A program made the position numbers and the translations under genes. Below, piece by piece: positions 61,157-64,000 of a stretch of 64,000 nucleotides of DNA. Numbering within the stretch: position 1 is the stretch's first letter; each line of letters opens with the position of its first letter. The notes beneath the pieces were generated by a model. That model was not told the origin of the DNA. It did no database searches and saw only the letters and a program-made list of their open reading frames with translations. This DNA is from Lachnospiraceae bacterium (lineage in GTDB: Bacteria; Bacillota; Clostridia; Lachnospirales; Lachnospiraceae): NCBI GenBank assembly GCA_015056815.1, contig SVFN01000012.1:42853-106852 (forward strand), in the 5' to 3' direction.

Positions 61157-62693
61157 TCAAGCCGTGGGATTCTTTAGCTTTTTAAAACGAAAAAAAGAAA
61201 AAAAACAGACAATCTATGATATACCGATCAAACGTTCTATCTCCGAGCAGATCGCAGGCGTTTTTATCCTGCTTCTGTTCGGGGCTATTCTTTTATGCTG
61301 GATTCTGAATACGACTTTGCTGGAAAAGTATTATCAGCGTAATAAACAGACCGTTCTGATGCAGGCCTATGAGAGTATTAACCAGGCGGTAGAATCAGGG
61401 AGCCTTTCCACCGAGGAATATCATTCGGAGATCAAACGACTTTGCAGAACCTATAACCTTGAGATCATTATCATTGATGAGGACTCAGAGACTGTAGTGT
61501 ATTCCGGTGGCGATCCCAAGCCTTTGATCCATCAGCTTCTGGATAATGTATTTTTGGATCATTCCAAGGGAGAAGTCTACCAGAAAACGGAATCCTATAC
61601 GATTGAGAAGGATAAGGATCCGGGGATGAACATTCAGTATTTATCTATGTGGGGAATTTTGCAAAATGGTAATCTTTTCATGATGCGTACTGCAATGGAA
61701 GGGATTAAAGACAGTGTGAAGATCGCCAACCGCTTTCTGGCGTACATCGGTATTCTGGTGGTAGTGGCAGGAGGGATTGTGATCCGCCTGGTGACCAAAA
61801 GACTTGCATCTCCGATCAAAGAGCTGACCGAGTTGTCGCAGAGAATGTCCGAACTGGATTTTGATGTCCGTTATAACGGAGATGTCAAGAACGAGATCGG
61901 AGTACTCGGTGTTCATTTTAACGAGATGAGCGATACATTAAAGAAGACAATCTCAGAATTAAAGACAGCCAATAATGAACTGCAAAAGGATATCAGGCAC
62001 AAAGAAGAAGTGGATGACATGCGAAAGGAATTCCTGGCGAATGTCTCCCATGAGCTGAAAACCCCCATAGCACTCGTACTTGGATACGCAGAGGGACTGA
62101 AAGAATGCATCAATGATGACGCGGAAAGCCGTGATTTTTATTGCGATGTGATCATAGATGAGGCGGAGAAAATGGATGTCATGGTAAAGAAACTCCTTAC
62201 TTTGAATCAGCTGGAATTCGGTAATGAAAATGTGGTGATGGAACGCTTTGATATCGTGGAGTTTGTACACAATTTCCTACAGTCTGCCAACATTCTGATC
62301 AAACAGAATAATGTAACGGTAACGCTGGAAAGCGATGCCGATTCCATACCTGCGTGGGGCGATGAGTTTAAGATCGAGGAAGTATTCACGAACTACTTCA
62401 GCAATGCCCTGAATCATGTGGACGGAGAGCGCAAAATCTCGGTTGCGATCCGCAAACGAGAGGATGTTGTGAGGGTGTCTGTACGAAACACAGGTAATCC
62501 GATCCCGGAGGAAGCATTAGAACACCTGTGGGAAAAATTCTACAAAGTAGACAAGGCAAGAACAAGGGAATACGGTGGCAGTGGAGTCGGACTCTCCATT
62601 GTAAAAGCGATCATGGAATCTATGAACCGGGATTATGGAGTCATCAACCATGAAGACGGCGTGGAATTCTGGTTTGAACTAGAGATGCGATAG
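61140..62693 (+). CDS. Membrane sensor histidine kinase
   Basis: The partner of the preceding regulator; about 517 residues. The start is uncertain: ATG 61140 overlaps the regulator by 17 bases, while a GTG at 61164 has AGAGGAAG upstream. After a basic tail come a membrane helix (about 40-65), an external sensor domain (65-195), a second helix (about 198-220) and HAMP (KRLASPIKELTELSQRMSELD). The dimerisation domain holds the phospho-acceptor His in ANVSHELKTPIALVLGYAEG near 305. The ATPase domain has NYFSNALNH near 418, RNTGNPIP near 448 and GGSGVGLSIVKAI near 482. The ligand is not predictable. Confidence 0.93.
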   Translation: MKRKRDQAVGFFSFLKRKKEKKQTIYDIPIKRSISEQIAGVFILLLFGAILLCWILNTTLLEKYYQRNKQTVLMQAYESINQAVESGSLSTEEYHSEIKRLCRTYNLEIIIIDEDSETVVYSGGDPKPLIHQLLDNVFLDHSKGEVYQKTESYTIEKDKDPGMNIQYLSMWGILQNGNLFMMRTAMEGIKDSVKIANRFLAYIGILVVVAGGIVIRLVTKRLASPIKELTELSQRMSELDFDVRYNGDVKNEIGVLGVHFNEMSDTLKKTISELKTANNELQKDIRHKEEVDDMRKEFLANVSHELKTPIALVLGYAEGLKECINDDAESRDFYCDVIIDEAEKMDVMVKKLLTLNQLEFGNENVVMERFDIVEFVHNFLQSANILIKQNNVTVTLESDADSIPAWGDEFKIEEVFTNYFSNALNHVDGERKISVAIRKREDVVRVSVRNTGNPIPEEALEHLWEKFYKVDKARTREYGGSGVGLSIVKAIMESMNRDYGVINHEDGVEFWFELEMR

Positions 62694-62775
62694 GAGTCAG
62701 TCGCTCAAAGGCTTTTGCCCGGGTAGTAGCAGCCGGCAAAGCTGACTGAGGAGAGAAATTCAGACCATTTTTTGG

Positions 62776-62889
62776 TTGTGACCTAATGGATATAATGATA
62801 TAATGTAACATATCGGAAGGAAACCAAGCGGCCGCGAAGCGGACATTTGGTTTCACTCGATATGTTAACGAGCGAAACGGATGTTTCGC
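62776..62889 (+). promoter_or_regulatory. Promoter and double-hairpin leader of the lipoprotein gene
   Basis: TTGTGA (62776-62781), 17 bases, TATAAT (62799-62804). Immediately after lies a long imperfect inverted repeat: TAACATATCGGAAGGAAACC (from 62806) facing its complement ending at 62867, 18 pairs with a small bulge, centred on GCGGCCGC. A second perfect hairpin GCGAAAC / GTTTCGC spans 62872-62889. Together they fill most of the leader. Confidence 0.6.
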
Positions 62890-62924
62890 GAGTGCGTATC
62901 CTGAGAACTACGGGAGGAGATTCT

Positions 62925-63698
62925 ATGAGAAAAAGAATACTGACCGGTTTGTTATTAACAATATCCTTATTCTCTTTAAATGGTTGCGGGAATATGATCA
63001 TGGATCTGACGGCTGAAGAAAGTGAGCAGATCAGCGAGTACGCGGCTGCAGTGCTTTTATCTTATGATACGGGATATCACAGCAGACTGCTGACCGAGGA
63101 AGAAATAGCGATCGCAGAAGCTGAGGAAGCGGCAGCACGGGCTAAACAGGAACGGATCGATCAGATCGCACAGGCCTATGCTAACGCTGAGCCGGAACCG
63201 ACAGACGGTGTTTCGGATTCGGATCCTTCTGCCGGAGACGGCGCGAACCAAAGTGAGGAAGCTCCTGTTGTACTTGCAGATTTTCTGGGTCTCTCCGGTC
63301 TGGATCTGCAATATACCGGAAGTGCGGTGACAAACAGTTATCCGGAAGAAAACGAAGCAGACGAGAAAGGCGCTTTCTTTGCGATGCGTTCCACTCCGGG
63401 GAATAAACTTCTGGTTCTGAAATTTCATATGCAGAATATTTCAAACGAAGACTGTATGGTAGATCTGTTGTCTAAGAAAGTGCGTTTTTCTGTCAGCAGT
63501 GATGAGATCGAAAAGACCAATATGCAGGTGACGATGTTAGAAAACGATCTTTCCACTTATCAGGGAACACTGGCACAGGGCGCAGGAACTGATGTTGTGC
63601 TCGTAGCTGAGATCCCGGAGGCAAAGGCTTTGGACATCGGGATACTGAATTTGGGTGTGAAATGCGCAGGTGAGACCGCTTCTTTGAAATTGCAGTGA
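62925..63698 (+). CDS. Predicted lipoprotein, unknown function
   Basis: A 257-residue exported protein. GGAGGAG lies 5-11 bases before ATG 62925. The signal sequence RKRILTGLLLTISLFSLNGC ends in a lipobox (L-N-G-C), predicting lipid attachment at Cys21. Next come an Ala/Glu-rich helix (EEEIAIAEAEEAAARAKQER near 64-83), an acidic linker (EPEPTDGVSDSDPSAGDGAN near 95-115) and a C-terminal beta-rich domain (about 125-257) with NKLLVLKFHMQNISNEDC, the look of DUF4352-like immunoglobulin folds. It follows a two-component system and could be its accessory or target, but has its own promoter. Confidence 0.82.
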   Translation: MRKRILTGLLLTISLFSLNGCGNMIMDLTAEESEQISEYAAAVLLSYDTGYHSRLLTEEEIAIAEAEEAAARAKQERIDQIAQAYANAEPEPTDGVSDSDPSAGDGANQSEEAPVVLADFLGLSGLDLQYTGSAVTNSYPEENEADEKGAFFAMRSTPGNKLLVLKFHMQNISNEDCMVDLLSKKVRFSVSSDEIEKTNMQVTMLENDLSTYQGTLAQGAGTDVVLVAEIPEAKALDIGILNLGVKCAGETASLKLQ

Positions 63699-63708
63699 TA
63701 CGATTATC

Positions 63709-63748
63709 ATAACCACCGGGTCAGTTTCAGACTCAGTGGTTATTTTTT
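63709..63748 (+). terminator. Intrinsic terminator after the lipoprotein gene
   Basis: ATAACCAC / GTGGTTAT with a 19-base interior, followed by six T. Confidence 0.88.
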
Positions 63749-63842
63749 GCACAAATATACAGACAGGATAAACTCCTAAAAGCATGGGATGAAAGGAATA
63801 GACCCAAAAGAAGTGATATGAGAAAAAAAGCTTGAAAGCATG

Positions 63843-63922
63843 TGCCGACAGGAACCGGGATGGAAATCTGTCGGCATAAAAAATAATAGAAAAAATTATA
63901 GAAAAAATTATAGAAAAAAGTT
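63843..63922. repeat. Hairpin and 12-base A-rich tandem repeat at right edge
   Basis: TGCCGACAG / CTGTCGGCA (63843-63876) is followed by ATAGAAAAAATT at 63886 and 63898 and a third imperfect copy at 63910. The A-tracts are phased at about one helical turn and lie directly upstream of the promoter at 63934, suggesting intrinsic bending or an UP-like element. Confidence 0.65.
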
Positions 63923-63933
63923 GAAAAAAGTAG

Positions 63934-63962
63934 TTGACATTTGGACTCAGATAGGGTATATT
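63934..63962 (+). promoter_or_regulatory. Strong promoter reading out of the window
   Basis: TTGACA (63934-63939), 17 bases, TATATT (63957-63962), preceded by phased A-tracts. The gene it serves begins beyond 64000; the strength suggests a stable RNA or highly expressed gene. Confidence 0.7.
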
Positions 63963-64000
63963 AGTCTTCGTTGCGGCGGACAATACCGCAGCGGAGTGAT

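Noticed and set aside
63989..64000. Start of a tRNA gene (GCGGAGTGAT) at the right edge
   Set aside because: Too short to fold, and the invariant positions do not fit well; only the promoter is annotated.
1..64000. CRISPR array, prophage, rRNA operon or replication origin
   Set aside because: No regularly spaced repeats, no structural phage genes, no rRNA signatures and no DnaA-box cluster were seen on reading both strands.

Overview
The window is a stretch of ordinary chromosome from a low-to-mid GC, Gram-positive anaerobe of the class Clostridia, most likely family Lachnospiraceae. The evidence is gene order and protein character: a ylxM-ffh-rpsP-khpA-rimM-trmD block, secG-rnr-smpB-ssrA, a nudix gene followed by spoIIM-like and xerD genes, strong AGGAGG ribosome sites, TTGACA/TATAAT promoters with 17-base spacers, and a Gram-positive LexA box at recA. 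I make no species call. Nearly all genes are on the plus strand. Minus-strand exceptions are aroC (cut by the left edge), a small unknown gene at 11.3-11.6 kb, a flippase-aroF pair at 34.4-36.8 kb and a PHP phosphatase at 38.1-38.9 kb.

Layout: 0-2.5 kb aroC, tgt, yajC. 2.7-7.3 kb leuB-ilvD-ilvB (branched-chain amino acids, no ilvN beside them), then an L,D-transpeptidase. 8.9-11.2 kb serC-serA. 11.8-13.5 kb a TOPRIM plus DnaB-like ATPase. 13.5-16.3 kb a glycogen branching enzyme with an unusual coiled-coil and lysine-rich tail. 16.3-18.3 kb an MscS channel translationally coupled to a tandem-repeat protein. 18.4-22.1 kb the SRP/ribosome maturation block, running into an ABC exporter with a protease-fused permease and a hydrolase (22.0-25.9 kb). 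26.2-29.7 kb recA-recX-rny. 30-34.2 kb a 50-residue membrane protein, an aspartate aminotransferase, nudix hydrolase, SpoIIM-like protein and XerD. 37.0-38.1 kb mnmA. 39.1-48.4 kb the lower glycolytic pathway gap-pgk-tpiA-gpmI-eno, interrupted by two secreted fibronectin-III-like proteins and a small MITE-like element. 48.5-52.3 kb a VWA/MoxR-type ATPase/leucine-rich-repeat cassette. 52.4-56.5 kb secG, rnr, smpB, a small membrane protein and tmRNA. 56.5-63.7 kb D-lactate dehydrogenase, a zinc-ribbon/TPR protein, argJ, a membrane coiled-coil protein, a two-component system and a lipoprotein. The right edge holds a strong outward promoter.

No prophage, CRISPR array, IS transposase, rRNA or complete tRNA was seen. 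The least explained items are the GYNPNP repeat protein coupled to MscS, the tailed branching enzyme, the VWA-ATPase-LRR cassette with its terminator-containing leader, the TOPRIM-helicase, a dispersed palindromic element built on TGATGTCGGGGTCAAAA, and a long hairpin that would bury the enolase ribosome-binding site. Start codons were chosen by ribosome-site spacing and family N-termini. Functions are read from motifs by eye, without database searches.
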